Shown: positions 1 to 11,199 of the stretch, piece by piece
Position numbering within the stretch: the first letter of the stretch is position 1
How the letters are laid out: each line of letters begins with the position of its first letter
Source: Macrothele yani
Taxonomy: Eukaryota > Arthropoda > Arachnida > Araneae > Macrothelidae
Reading direction: 5' to 3'
Assembly (NCBI GenBank): GCA_039090855.1
Contig: CM077034.1
Span: 222,358,331 to 222,422,330 of the forward strand
DNA: 64,000 nucleotides
The notes under the pieces: generated by a model
The model's database searches: none
The model's input: only the letters and a program-made list of their open reading frames with translations
Told to the model about the DNA's origin: nothing
Position numbers and translations under genes: made by a program

Positions 1-790
1 CGTAGGAAGCGCATGGTCATCCAAAATGGTGCAGTAGGTCTTCGGCGTTGAGTCTACCAGGAATTGCGACCAAGGGTCCCGTGCCATACCAGGAGAAACA
101 CCCCCATAGCATAATTCCACCGCCACCGAACTTCACAGTTGGCACAATACATTCAGGCAGGAGGCGTTCTCCAGGCAAACTCCAAACCCAGACCCTGCCA
201 TCCAAACGGTAGAGGGTGAACCTTGATCCGTCGCTCCAGAGAACCTGTTTCCACTGTCCAACGGTCCACTGTCTACGTTCTTTGCACCACGTTAGCCGAG
301 CAGCGCTATTGGACTTGATGTCAAAGGCTTGTGGGCAGCAGCACGTCCATGATAACCGAGCAGATGGGCTTCCTTACGGATGGTATTCATCGAAAGAACA
401 CTCCCGGATGCCTGTTGAAACTCCTCGCGGATGTGGCCCATCGATTTGGTGCGGTTCTTCCGAATTTCTCTGGACAGCACCCGTCGGTCTCTAACTCACA
501 GTTTTGTGGGTCTGCCGGGTCGGGGCACATTGCGACAGTCACCTCTCATCTTCCACTTGCCAATCACGTAGCCCACTGTCGATTTTGGGTATTTCAACTC
601 GCTGGATATGTCATCGGCCATTTCTTTGATACCCGACGATTCCACCTTTCTCGAAATCAGAGAGCTCCGAACTGCGTGGCATCTTGCATGCGACTGGTTG
701 CGTTGTTGTTTCCCACACGATATTTAACGGCGGCGGCGGCCGTGACGTGTATCAGGACCGCAGATATCGTCGATTGCAGGGGTGTCCAAT
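1..790 (-). pseudogene. Tc1-like transposase, degenerate, runs off the left edge
   Basis: The minus strand encodes pieces of a Tc1/mariner-superfamily DDE transposase. A start codon at 682 opens MPRSSELSDFEKG, a typical N-terminal helix-turn-helix beginning. A middle segment lies at 292-480. A catalytic-core segment at about 17-230 contains a WSDGS stretch (first catalytic Asp) and [15 protein letters not shown], a Tc1 hallmark. The pieces are in different frames, and the frame shifts again at about 30, where coding similarity continues toward base 1. The second Asp and the final Glu lie outside the window. It is a dead copy, and no terminal inverted repeat could be placed with confidence. 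The overlapping plus-strand open frame at 331-807 is a shadow of it. Confidence 0.8.
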
Positions 791-859
791 TAATTGTTGG
801 TAGATAGTGTATATTGCATGTTTAACAATATTAAAATGGAAATATGTAAAAATTAACAG

Positions 860-1282
860 AGTACTAGAACTACAAGAGACTAAAGATTACATTTTCTTTT
901 TCTAGCCTTAAGCTTGGAAAATGTAGAAACCAGTTCATTAAGGTCGATAGTTTGTGTTAATTCCTGTTCGATTGAGATATAGTTGCCAGTTCCACCAGTC
1001 TTTCTTGTGTCATAGACGACCTGAGGTATGTCTTGATTAACTTTAGCTTAGAAAAGCTCCTCTCTCTCCAGTGGCTAATGATACCGGCAGCGTCAGTAAA
1101 ACCGTTAGAGCGGTAAACAAATTAGGTACACTTTAGCAAGTTGGATTTGCAAATGAAGTCAAGAACATCCTTTGGTGTTGATTTCTTAGGAACTCGTCTT
1201 GAAACAGCTTGTAGCTCACTACACAACTCGGTAGCATCACTATCCTTAGATTCATTATGAGTCAACGCTCTTTCCAGCTATA
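860..1282 (-). pseudogene. hAT transposase (ZMYM1-like), C-terminal dimerisation region
   Basis: Read on the minus strand from 1282 down to about 860, this encodes the C-terminal end of a hAT-family transposase of the kind often annotated as zinc finger MYM-type protein 1-like. Recognisable stretches are CSELQAVSRRVPKKSTPKD, then LPVSLATGER and SFSKLKLIKTYLRS in a shifted frame. These form the hAT C-terminal dimerisation motif. At least one stop and two frameshifts break it. It joins logically to the segment at 3610-4247, which ends at KYVLDEC just upstream in the same protein. The two halves are therefore one relic split by 1283-3609. Confidence 0.75.
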
Positions 1283-1600
1283 CAGTGGCGGCTCGTGGTA
1301 AGCTGAGATGGGGGGGGGGGGGGCTGCATCTCAATTTTGTAGATTACACAATACCACTTCGAAAGCTAACTTACTGCGACTGTGCTGATGCTGTCCGTTT
1401 AATAATAATAATAATAACAATAATATATATATATACTGATCGAAAGTGCATTTTTTTTTACAAGAAATTAATATTTAGATTTTATATTTAGTGATTGATG
1501 GGGGAAATGTAGAGGTACCGATACCTAAATTAGGCAACAGATATTAAGCGATGGCCACATTTATGAAGAAAATAATCGATCTATAAAACTTCGTCGGATA
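1283..1600. other. Insert of unknown class with a hAT-like terminus
   Basis: The insert in the hAT relic begins at 1283 with cagtggcggctcgtgg, which resembles the terminal inverted repeat of hAT-type elements. It then holds a G-homopolymer (about 1311-1323), an ATA/AAT microsatellite (about 1402-1435) and AT-rich DNA. I see no gene. The matching far terminus was not found. Confidence 0.35.
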
Positions 1601-2040
1601 CATTATTTCTTAAAAAGAAACTGATTAATCAGTGCATCCTTCCAGTTCTTACGCATGGAGCACAGACATGGACCTCAACTAAAATAGACAGGCAGACGTT
1701 GCAGACAACTGAAAGAAGCATGTAGAGATGCATGTTTGATGTTACCTGGAATGATACAAATAGGAACTCGTAGATCGGGAAAATGACAAGAGTGGAAGAC
1801 ATGGTCAAAATTCCTGAAATTGCAATGGGATGCACAAATTGCTAGAAGAAAGAACAACCGACGGAGAGTTGAAATATTGAACTGGATAGCAAGGGAAAGA
1901 ACAATATCCAGAAGATGACACGAGGGAGATGGGTACATGATATTCGAAAGAATGAAAAAACTGACTCAAGGCAGACTGTTGTGGAAGAAGAAACTTGGAG
2001 ACTTTCATCCAGCAGTGGATTGATAGTGGTTGCAAATTAT
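1600..2040 (+). pseudogene. Non-LTR retrotransposon 3' fragment (post-RT region)
   Basis: This stretch is colinear at the DNA level with the 3' part of the better-preserved reverse-transcriptase fragment at 18110-18560. Shared landmarks include the region encoding ILPVLTHGAQTWTST and the terminal part reading ...GRWVHDIRK. It is 5'-truncated and full of stops, as expected of an old non-LTR insertion. It lies inside the hAT relic, immediately left of the mariner-like element at 2069. Confidence 0.7.
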
Positions 2041-2068
2041 ATATACATGCATGTACTGTACGTATATA

Positions 2069-3609
2069 CACTGCCGGACAATTGCTAAGGACGGATTAAA
2101 ATAGCAACGATAGCAACCATAAAATGGAAGACAGGAAAATGTGGAAATTAGCATAAGTGCGGGATACAGTAAGACGTGTAGTGCGTATGCAAATTTTGGA
2201 TTGCCGAACTTGTTCGTGACGTCATAGCGCTGATAAGAGATATAAAGGATTTGACGCACATTGACCGTTGTTGTTCAAACGCAAAGTTGAAAGGGAAAGA
2301 ATCAATTGACGAACTTGCAATTTTCAGTATGTCTTCCCGACATCACCTAGATGATTTTACGCGTGGCCGTATTATTGGCAAGATTGAAGAAGGGCGAAAA
2401 ATAACAGATGTTGCCAGGGAGTTCGACGTCAGCCACAGTGTTGTTTCAAGGCTTTGGAAATCATTTCAAACAAATGGAGAGTGTAGCAAACGTCACGGGG
2501 GAGGTCGTGTTCGCAGTACGACACCTGCAGAAGATCGGTACATAGTGCTATCAACAAAAAGACACCGGCGCAGCAAAGCTAGTGAGGTAGCAAATCAGTT
2601 TATGGCTGCTACTGGCAAGCGGATCTTACGAAAAACTGTCGCCAGACGTTTGCATGAAGGAGGACTATACACCCGTTGTCCTGTTGTGTGCATCCCATTG
2701 TCCAGACGTTACTGTACCGCCCGTTTGCAATGGTGCCATCAACATCGCAATTGGACTGATAACGACTGGTCTGCTGTCCTCTTCTCAGATGAGAGTAGAT
2801 ACAGTCTATCGTCTGATTGTCGACGACAACTGATCTGGCGTGATAGTGGTACTGCATATTGTCCAGCAAACATACAGGAAAGGGACCGATATCCGACATG
2901 TAGTGTCATGGTATGGGCTTTCATCATGATCAATGGCCGTACGTCCCTCTATGTGCTTCTAACTGGGACTATGACTGGCCAACGATACATTAATGATGTT
3001 CTGCTACCTGATGTTCGCATGTTCCGTGGTGCTGTCGGTGATAGATTCATTTTCATGGACGACAACGCAACATGTCATCGAACAGTCGCTGTCCAGGAGT
3101 GTCTTGAGAGCAAGGATGTTCAACGCCTCGTATTGGCAGCACGTTCTCCAGATCTGAATCCCATTGAAAATGTGTGGGATGCTTTGGGGAGGAGTCTTGC
3201 CGGTCGCCAATGCCCTCCAATAAACAAGGACACCCTCATCCGTGCACTGACAGAGGAATGGGATAAATTACCCCAACAGCTGCTTGATAATGTTGTGCAA
3301 AGCATGTCACGACGTGTGGAATCTTGCATCGCTCTCCATGGTGGCCATATCCCGTATTGACATCTTACGCCGGAACGCCTGCGGACGGTAATTGCATTTT
3401 TTTCACGTTTACGTATTCTGCACAAAATGGCCTGTTTGTCCCTTGAACACGTTCCAAAGCCTTCTGGATTTCAGAGCACAATAAATTGTCTTTCTTGTAA
3501 TGTCCTGGCATTCTGACATTATTTTATTTCGCTTGGCATCCAACCACACTTACTTTTTAATGCGCTATATAGCCGCTTATGATCCGTCCTTAGCAATTGT
3601 CCAGCAATG
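2069..3609 (+). mobile_element. Mariner-like element family M2, copy 1
   Basis: The terminal inverted repeats begin cactgccggacaattgc on the left and end gcaattgtccagcaatg on the right; they match over about 28 bp. TA precedes the left end (2067-2068). The right-hand TA has decayed to aa. The element is about 1541 bp and carries one transposase frame. It is inserted in the hAT/non-LTR composite. A second copy lies at 56364-57889 in the opposite orientation. Confidence 0.92.
2329..3360 (+). CDS. Tc1/mariner-superfamily DD34E transposase, open frame
   Basis: A transposase of about 343 aa if started at the ATG at 2329 (MSSRHHLDDFTRGR); the open frame itself extends upstream to 2251. I chose 2329 because homology between the two copies begins a helix-turn-helix there (RGRIIGKIEEGRKITDVARE). 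A second HTH follows, and then the DDE core. The catalytic residues are visible: Asp in FSDES, Asp in FMDDNATCH and Glu in NPIENVWD, with 34 residues between the last two. The enzyme would bind the terminal repeats and perform cut-and-paste transposition at TA in the nucleus. There are no internal stops, so this copy may encode full-length protein. Expression and activity cannot be judged from sequence. Confidence 0.88.
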   Translation: MSSRHHLDDFTRGRIIGKIEEGRKITDVAREFDVSHSVVSRLWKSFQTNGECSKRHGGGRVRSTTPAEDRYIVLSTKRHRRSKASEVANQFMAATGKRILRKTVARRLHEGGLYTRCPVVCIPLSRRYCTARLQWCHQHRNWTDNDWSAVLFSDESRYSLSSDCRRQLIWRDSGTAYCPANIQERDRYPTCSVMVWAFIMINGRTSLYVLLTGTMTGQRYINDVLLPDVRMFRGAVGDRFIFMDDNATCHRTVAVQECLESKDVQRLVLAARSPDLNPIENVWDALGRSLAGRQCPPINKDTLIRALTEEWDKLPQQLLDNVVQSMSRRVESCIALHGGHIPY

Positions 3610-4247
3610 AACATTCATCTAGTACGTACTTGGTTGATTTGTCCTCTAAGGTGTTGATATGGTACCGAAATCCAAATATGGATGCAATCTCCTCCATCTG
3701 GGTAAATCGTTCGTTAATTGAGTTTATTGCAGTGTCCAGGATTGAAAAATAAAAGTTTATTTTGAACTGCTGTTTTGCGTTTTGTATTGGCTCATGTTCT
3801 GCTTCATACGAAAACTGCCTTTTCTTTTTTTTTTTTTTTTTCAAGCGCTTAGGTGCTGGCTCTGATTCAAATGAAGCCGGAATATCAAGTTCTTCAGCTA
3901 TTTCTCTAGCATCTACTAACATCTCAAATTCTACACCAGTTCTGTAGTTTTCAAGGAATACTTTGGTTGCAAGAAGCTGCTTTGTAGCAGCAGCTAAACC
4001 AAATTCCCTGGACTGGAGTAACTTACTGGTTAAATTAATTTCAAACAAAATGTTGTACCATACAACAAGAGATACCACAAATGTAAAATTTCCAATATTT
4101 TTGGCAAGTCCTTGAGCCTCAACTCGTGAAGCATTACCAGATGGTCCTGTAAGATTGGTGTCTTCAACAATGTCCATGAGAGCGTCATGCACTTCACTTA
4201 GCTGATAACGAAATGGCTGCAAAGCATTGATTCTGCTCTCCCATCTA
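3610..4247 (-). pseudogene. hAT transposase (ZMYM1-like), central region
   Basis: On the minus strand an open frame of about 210 codons starts at 4222, and coding similarity extends upstream to 4247 (RWESRINALQPFRY). It includes ALMDIVEDTNLTGP and SASREAQGLAKN-type sequence (here SGNASRVEAQGLAKN), all characteristic of the ZMYM1-like/DUF4371 hAT transposases. A lysine run at about 3822-3842 comes from an expanded A tract. The segment is cut on its 5' side by the Tc1 element at 4248-5670 and on its 3' side by the M2 element at 3609. A few residues (CEI, next to RWESR) reappear beyond 5671. The C-terminal continuation is at 860-1282. Confidence 0.8.
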
Positions 4248-5670
4248 CACTGACGGAAAAAAATCCCAACACCACGAAAAAATAAGTTGTAGAGGAATGA
4301 AATGGCGGCAATACATTTGTATAGGTAACATATTTAATGGATTAAGGTTTCAAGATCACAGCTTAATGTAAGCGCGAGAAGAGCCATTTTAAATGTGAAA
4401 TGCTGGTACATTAATAACCGGTGTAACCGCCAGAATGTTGAATGCAAGCACGCAAACGTTCATGCATTGTGTCGTGCAGGTGCTGGATGTCAGTTTGTGG
4501 GATGGAGTTCCATGCCTGTTGCACTTGGTCAGTCAATACAGGGACGGTTAATGCTGGTTGGGGGTGACGCTGGAGTTGTCGTCCAATGATGTCCCATACG
4601 TGCTCGATTGGTGAAAGATCTGGTGATCTAGCAGGACACGGCAACATGTCGACACTCTGTAGAGCATGTTGGGTTACAACAGCGGTATGCGGGCGAGCGC
4701 TATCCTGTTGGAAAACACCCCTGGAATGCTGTTCATGAATGGCAGCACAACAGGTTGAATCACCAGACCGACATACAACTGTGCCGTCAGGGTGAGTGGG
4801 ATAACCACGAGAGTGCGCCTGCTGTCATAGGAAATTGCTCCCCAGGCCATAACTCCAGGTGTAGGTCCAGTGTGTCTCGGCCGCAGACAGGTTGGTTGCA
4901 GGCGCTCACCTGGCCTCCTTCTAACCAACACACGGCCGTCACTGGCACCCAGGCAGAACCGGCTTTCATCAGAAAACACAACAGATCTCCACTCTGTCCT
5001 CCAATGAGCTCTAGCTTGACACCACTGACGTCGCAAACGGCAGTGGTTTGGAGTAAGTGGAATGCACGCTACAGGGCGTCTGGCTCGGAGCTGTCCTTCA
5101 AGTAACCGATTTGTAACAGTTCGTTGTGTCACTGTGGTGGCAACTGCAGCTCGAATTGCTGCCGCAGACGCAGTACGATGCGCCACGGCCATACGCCGTA
5201 CACGGCGGTCTTCCCTCTCAGTAGTGCCACGTGGCCTGCCGGAACCTGTCTTCTTGAGGCAGTACCTTCCCTTGACCACCACTGCCAACAATCATGCACA
5301 GTGGCTACATTCCTGTCAAGTCGTTCTGCAATATTGCGGAAAGAAAATCCACCTCGTAGTCCTATTACACGACCTCGTTCAAACTCCGTGAGCTGTTGAT
5401 AATGGCTTCTTCGTCTTCTTAAAGGCATTCTTGACTAACATCAACACACTACGTCGAATCTCAACGATAACTAACGCTCACGAACGTTACAGCGCGTATT
5501 TACAGCAAACCTGCTTTGCATGTTCCGAGGGGCGCTACTAGCGCTACACGTATGCGCCGAGCGCGAAATTTGCATAGACGTCATCTTACAGATGTACTCT
5601 CACAGCCTACCAACTGTCGTTTATCTAACACAACCCCTTCTTGGTGTTGGGATTTTTTTTTCCGTCAGTG
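4248..5670 (-). mobile_element. Tc1-like element family T1, copy 1
   Basis: It is bounded by cactgacgg at 4248 and ccgtcagtg ending at 5670, flanked by TA at 4246-4247 and 5671-5672. Subterminal sequence (tcccaacacc) is mirrored at the right end. It is 1423 bp long and inserted within the hAT relic. Closely related copies are at 25033-26458 and 53054-54482. Confidence 0.95.
4411..5428 (-). pseudogene. T1-family transposase, frameshifted
   Basis: The start is MPLRRRRSHYQQL at 5428, followed by HTH sequence (RNIAERLDRNVATVHDC). The core contains FSDESRFCLGASDGRV. The end is ...SGGYTGY at 4411. Compared with copy 2 (25274-26296, 340 aa), this copy has an in-frame 3-base loss near 5360, a frameshift near 5240-5290 and another near 4690-4700 where one G of a G-run is missing. 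The frameshift scrambles the second catalytic Asp region. The Glu in SPIEHVW survives. It is a non-functional copy. Confidence 0.9.
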
Positions 5671-5679
5671 TATTTCGCA

Positions 5680-6280
5680 CGTAGAAATTTAATCTGCAAA
5701 TGTCTAGAAAAAGCTAAAGGGTAGTATAGTTTAAGATTAATCGATTTTTCATTAAATTAAAATGAAAACGTGATAATGATATTTTCTGCGCAGTTAAAGC
5801 TTCTTTGATGCTTTCTCTTCTGTGTGAGGAAACCATCTGCTAGGCAGGTGGTTTTATGTACAATAGTTCATATATGGCAGTATTGTTACAAATGTGTCGT
5901 GCTAACAGATACTGTCATTGTCAGATCGTATTCTGTATTTCAAAATCTGCATATTTACGAGTCATTTCTTTCGCTATAGTTACTTCAAAATTTATGCATT
6001 GCCAGATCAGTTCAGTTTGCAACTCAAATGTCCTTGCTCTTAAAAGTCTTGAAGTTAATCTGTTCTTTAAAGTAAAAATTCTGAAGTGCTGATTAAGCAG
6101 TTGACATGTTTATTTAGTACATTTAAATGTGTTATTGGATTCTGCTTTACTTTATTCCCTGGTGAGTTTACTAGAAAAAAACAAAATGGCGAACTGTTTT
6201 GTGCGCAGAAGATGAATTGGCTTCTGACCAGAAAAGAATTTAAACTACCGTTCATAGCATTTGTCGTTTTTTACGCTTTC
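5680..6280. repeat. Dispersed repeat D, copy 1 left part
   Basis: Unit sequence (gaaatttaatctgcaaatg near 5687, a stem-like catctgctaggcagg at 5836-5850, then an aaaaacaaaatgg-type box near 6175) recurs in the same order at 59930-61560. No protein-coding content is recognised. Its right end at about 6276 is interrupted by the satellite array. The matching right part resumes near 10521. Confidence 0.7.
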
Positions 6281-6341
6281 CAACCGTAAGTTGAAGAAGC
6301 GTATAAACTCCAGCTTTTTCCGTCCGTCTGTCTGTCGGCAC

Positions 6342-9300
6342 GATAACTCACGTAAAAATGGTTCTATTTCGATGAAATTTTAGTATGTGGTAGGGGACCA
6401 CCAGGGGACGAACCCTATTGAAAATGGGTGAAGTGGGGTCAAAGGTCACGCCATAAGAGCAGGATCCATTCAATTGCCCTTATGCGTCATAACTTGCGTA
6501 AATATGGTTCGATTTCGATGAAATTTTGGTATGTGGTAAAGGAACCACCTGGGAACGAAACCTATCGAAAATGGGTGGAATGGGGTCAAAGATCAGGACA
6601 TAAAAGCGGGATCCATTTCATTGCCTTTATGCGTCATAACATGCGTAAATATGGTTCTGTTTCGATGAAATTTTAGTATGTGGTAGGGGACCACCAGGGA
6701 ATGAATCCTATTGAAAATGGGTGAAGTGGGGTCAAAGGTCACGCCATAAGAGCAGGATCCATTCAATTGCCCTCATGCGTCATAACTTGCGTAAATATGG
6801 TTCGATTGCGATGAAATTTTGGTATGTGGTAAAGGAACCACCTGGGAACGAAACCTATCGAAAATGGGTGGAATGGGGTCAAAGATCAGGACATAAAAGC
6901 GGGATCCATTTCATTGCCTTTATGCGTCATAACATGCGTAAATATGGTTCTGTTTCGATGAAATTTTAGTATGTGGTAGGGGACCACCAGGGAATGAATC
7001 CTATTGAAAATGGGTGAAGTGGGGTCAAAGGTCACGCCATAAGAGCAGGATCCATTCAATTGCCCTTATGCGTCATAACTTGCGTAAATATGGTTCGATT
7101 TCGATGACATTTTAGTATGTGGTAGGGGACCACCAGGGGACGAACCCTATTGAAAATGGGTGAAGTGGGGTCAAAGGTCACGCCATAAGAGCGGGATCCA
7201 TTTCATTGCCTTTATGCGTCATAACATGCGTAAATATGGTTCTATTTCGATGAAATTTTAGTATGTGGTAGGGGACCACCAGGGAATGAATCCTATTGAA
7301 AATGGGTGAAGTGGGGTCAAAGGTCACGCCATAAGAGCAGGATCCATTCAATTGCCCTTATGCGTCATAACTTGCGTAAATATGGTTCGATTTCGATGAC
7401 ATTTTAGTATGTGGTAGGGGACCACCAGGGGACGAACCCTATTGAAAATGGGTGAAGTGGGGTCAAAGGTCACGCCATAAGAGCGGGATCCATTTCATTG
7501 CCTTTATGCGTCATAACATGCGTAAATATGGTTCTATTTCGATGAAATTTTAGTATGTGGTAGGGGACCACCAGGGAATGAACCCTATTGAAAATGGGTG
7601 AAGTGGGGTCAAAGGTCACGCCATAAGAGCAGGATCCATTCAATTGCCCTTATGCGTCATAACTTGCGTAAATATGGTTCGATTTCGATGAAATTTTGGT
7701 ATGTGGTAAAGGAACCACCTGGGAACGAAACCTATCGAAAATGGGTGGAAGGGGTCAAAGATCAGGACATAAAAGCGGTATCCATTTCATTGCCTTTATG
7801 CGTCATAACTTGCGTAAATATGGTTCTATTTCGATGAAATTTTAGTATGTGGTAGGGGACCACCAGGGAATGAATCCTATTGAAAATGGGTGAAGTGGGG
7901 TCAAAGGTCACGCCATAAGAGCAGGATCCATTCAATTGCCCTCATGCGTCATAACTTGCGTAAATATGGTTCGATTTCGATGAAATTTTGGTATGTGGTA
8001 AAGGAACCACCTGGGAACGAAACCTATCGAAAATGGGTGGAAGGGGTCAAAGATCAGGACATAAAAGCGGTATCCATTTCATTGCCTTTATGCGTCATAA
8101 CTTGCGTAAATATGGTTCTATTTCGATGAAATTTTAATATGTGGTAGGGGACCACCAGGGGACGAACCCTATTGAAAATGGGTGAAGTGGGGTCAAAGGT
8201 CACGCCATAAGAGCAGGATCCATTCAATTGCCCTTATGCGTCATAACTTGCGTAAATATGGTTCGATTTCGATGAAATTTTGGTATGTGGTAAAGGAACC
8301 ACCTGGGAACGAAACCTATCGAAAATGGGTGGAATGGGGTCAAAGATCAGGACATAAAAGCGGGATCCATTTCATTGCCTTTATGCGTCATAACTTGCGT
8401 AAATATGGTTCTATTTCGATGAAATTTTAGTATGTGGTAGGGGACCACCAGGGAATGAATCCTATTGAAAATGGGTGAAGTGGGGTCAAAGGTCACGCCA
8501 TAAGAGCAGGATCCATTCAATTGCCCTCATGCGTCATAACTTGCGTAAATATGGTTCGATTTCGATGAAATTTTGGTATGTGGTAAAGGAACCACCTGGG
8601 AACGAAACCTATCGAAAATGGGTGGAAGGGGTCAAAGATCAGGACATAAAAGCGGTATCCATTTCATTGCCTTTATGCGTCATAACTTGCGTAAATATGG
8701 TTCTATTTCGATGAAATTTTAATATGTGGTAGGGGACCACCAGGGGACGAACCCTATTGAAAATGGGTGAAGTGGGGTCAAAGGTCACGCCATAAGAGCA
8801 GGATCCATTCAATTGCCCTTATGCGTCATAACTTGCGTAAATATGGTTCGATTTCGATGAAATTTTGGTATGTGGTAAAGGAACCACCTGGGAACGAAAC
8901 CTATCGAAAATGGGTGGAATGGGGTCAAAGATCAGGACATAAAAAGCGGGATCCATTTCATTGCCTTTATGCGTCATAACTTGCGTAAATATGGTTCTAT
9001 TTCGATGAAATTTTAGTATGTGGTAGGGGACCACCAGGGAATGAATCCTATTGAAAATGGGTGAAGTGGGGTCAAAGGTCACGCCATAAGAGCAGGATCC
9101 ATTCAATTGCCCTCATGCGTCATAACTTGCGTAAATATGGTTCGATTTCGATGAAATTTTGGTATGTGGTAAAGGAACCACCTGGGAACGAAACCTATCG
9201 AAAATGGGTGGAATGGGGTCAAAGATCAGGACATAAAAGCGGGATCCATTTCATTGCCTTTATGCGTCATAACTTGCGTAAATATGGTTCTATTTCGATG

Positions 9301-10465
9301 AAATTTTAGTATGTGGTAGGGGACCACCAGGGAATGAATCCTATTGAAAATGGGTGAAGTGGGGTCAAAGGTCACGCCATAAGAGCAGGATCCATTCAAT
9401 TGCCCTTATGCGTCATAACTTGCGTAAATATGGTTCGATTTCGATGACATTTTAGTATGTGGTAGGGGACCACCAGGGGACGAACCCTATTGAAAATGGG
9501 TGAAGTGGGGTCAAAGGTCACGCCATAAGAGCGGGATCCATTTCATTGCCTTTATGCGTCATAACATGCGTAAATATGGTTCTATTTCGATGAAATTTTA
9601 GTATGTGGTAGGGGACCACCAGGGAATGAATCCTATTGAAAATGGGTGAAGTGGGGTCAAAGGTCACGCCATAAGAGCAGGATCCATTCAATTGCCCTTA
9701 TGCGTCATAACTTGCGTAAATATGGTTCGATTTCGATGACATTTTAGTATGTGGTAAGGAACCACCTGGGAACGAAACCTATCGAAAATGGGTGGAATGG
9801 GGTCAAAGATCAGGACATAAAAGCGGGATCCAGTTCATTGCCTTTATGCGTCATAACATGCGTAAATATGGTTCTATTTCGATGAAATTTTAGTATGTGG
9901 TAGGGGACCACCAGGGGACGAACCCTATTGAAAATGGGTGAAGTGGGGTCAAAGGTCACGCCATAAGAGCGGGATCCATTTCATTGCCTTTATGCGTCAT
10001 AACATGCGTAAATATTGTTCGATTTCGATGAAATTTTAGTACGTGGTAGGGAGCCACTGGGGACGAACCCTATTGAAAATGGGCGAAATAGGGTCAAAGG
10101 TCAGGACACTGGAGTGGGATCCATTCCATTGCCCTTGTGCATCATAACTTACCAAAAAATGTTTCGATTGCGACAAAACGTTATCATGTTGTTCCGGAGG
10201 TATAGTGAACCTGTTCTGTTGAATATTAACGAAATGGGGTCAAAGGTCATTGCACAAAAGGAAGATTTATTCCACAGCCATTATTCTCATAACTTGCGTA
10301 AAACTGCTTCCATTGCGACAAAACTTTAGTATGTTATTCTTGAGGTGTACTGAACCGGTTCTGTTGAATATCATCGAAATGGGGTCAAAGGTCAGGACAC
10401 AGGAGCGAGAATTATTCCACAGCCATTATCCTCATAACTTGAGTAATGATTTCTGGTATGTTGGA
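6342..10465. repeat. Satellite array, ~146-bp monomers in ~293-bp dimers
   Basis: About 28 head-to-tail monomers of 146-147 bp. Two variants, A (ggtcacgccataagagc) and B (gatcaggacataaaagc), alternate over most of the array and give a 292-294 bp higher-order period, seen for example at 7598, 7890, 8182, 8475, 8767 and 9061. In 6970-7600 and 9360-10015 the A/B order is altered. The last three or four monomers (from about 10015) diverge sharply and shorten. Short open frames recur because 147 is a multiple of three; I do not regard them as genes. Confidence 0.95.
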
Positions 10466-10504
10466 AAGCGTATCATAATCAATGCATTGCATGATTTTAC
10501 TAAC

Positions 10505-10855
10505 TTTTTTTTTTTTTTTTTTTGTATTAGTGACAAATTATTGTTAAAGGTGCATATTCCAAAACTGGAAATACTCTTGGTGTTAAAACCATTGCGAAGA
10601 AAATATGTTTTTATAATCCAGAAAAAAAAAAAAGTGCTTGAATGACATGAATACCAATCCTGAGTGGGATCTCTGAATTCGGTCGACTTAAATTTTCAGT
10701 CAAGCAAGAGACACAGTGTCAAATTTTTGTAATTTGTAATCTTTTAAGAGAAAATTAAGAAATGTTCCGGTGTTTATGAATAACCTCTGCATTTTGGATG
10801 TTCATTGGATGAGTTAAAAATCAGAACAAAATGAAACGATAATTTCCTTATGTAA
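10505..10855. repeat. Dispersed repeat D, copy 1 right part
   Basis: After a T-run (10505-10523) the sequence attagtgacaaatta matches 61574 onward, and tggatgttcattggatgag at 10797 matches tggatgttcatttaac near 61870. This is the continuation of the repeat interrupted by the satellite. A further colinear piece at about 12420-12620 matches 61970-62390. Confidence 0.6.
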
Positions 10856-11197
10856 GGGTGGAAGCTCATTATATGCCGCCCCGGTGGCCCAGTGGTCTAA
10901 GGCGCTGGCCTCTGATCATTCGTCCGTGAGGGGTCCGGGTTCGAATCCCGGTCAGGCATGGATGTTGTGTTTGTCTTACGGCACTGGCTCTCTCCCTTCC
11001 CTGGAACCAGTGACCCTAAATTAGGGACGGGCGACTGCTTGTAGCCCATTGAGTTGCTCACGGTGGTCGTTAAACCTCCAATCAAAAAAAAAAAAAGCTC
11101 ATTATGTTAATTAATGGCTCATTATGTAGGGGTGGAAGCTCATTATGTTAATTAATGGCTCCTTATGTAAGGGTGGAAGCTCATTATGTTAATTAAT
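10846..11197. repeat. 41-bp minisatellite, split by a SINE
   Basis: Three units containing gtggaagctcattat and gttaattaatggctc are spaced by 41 bp. The SINE at 10873-11094 is inserted in the first unit. Confidence 0.8.
10873..11094 (+). mobile_element. SINE-A, full-length copy
   Basis: tRNA-derived SINE. The A box is in gtggcccagtggtctaagg and the B box is gggttcgaatccc. A tRNA-unrelated body follows (ccctaaattagggacggg), then a 3' domain (ttgctcacggtggtcgttaa) and a poly(A) tail. It is flanked by aagctcattat on both sides. It has no coding capacity and would be mobilised by a partner LINE. Confidence 0.93.
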
Positions 11198-11199
11198 GG

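Noticed and set aside
331..807. 158-codon plus-strand open frame
   Set aside because: Antisense to the degraded Tc1 transposase.
6428..9309. Repeated ~80-aa open frames in the satellite
   Set aside because: They follow the 147-bp monomer period, are broken wherever the monomer is 146 bp and match no protein.
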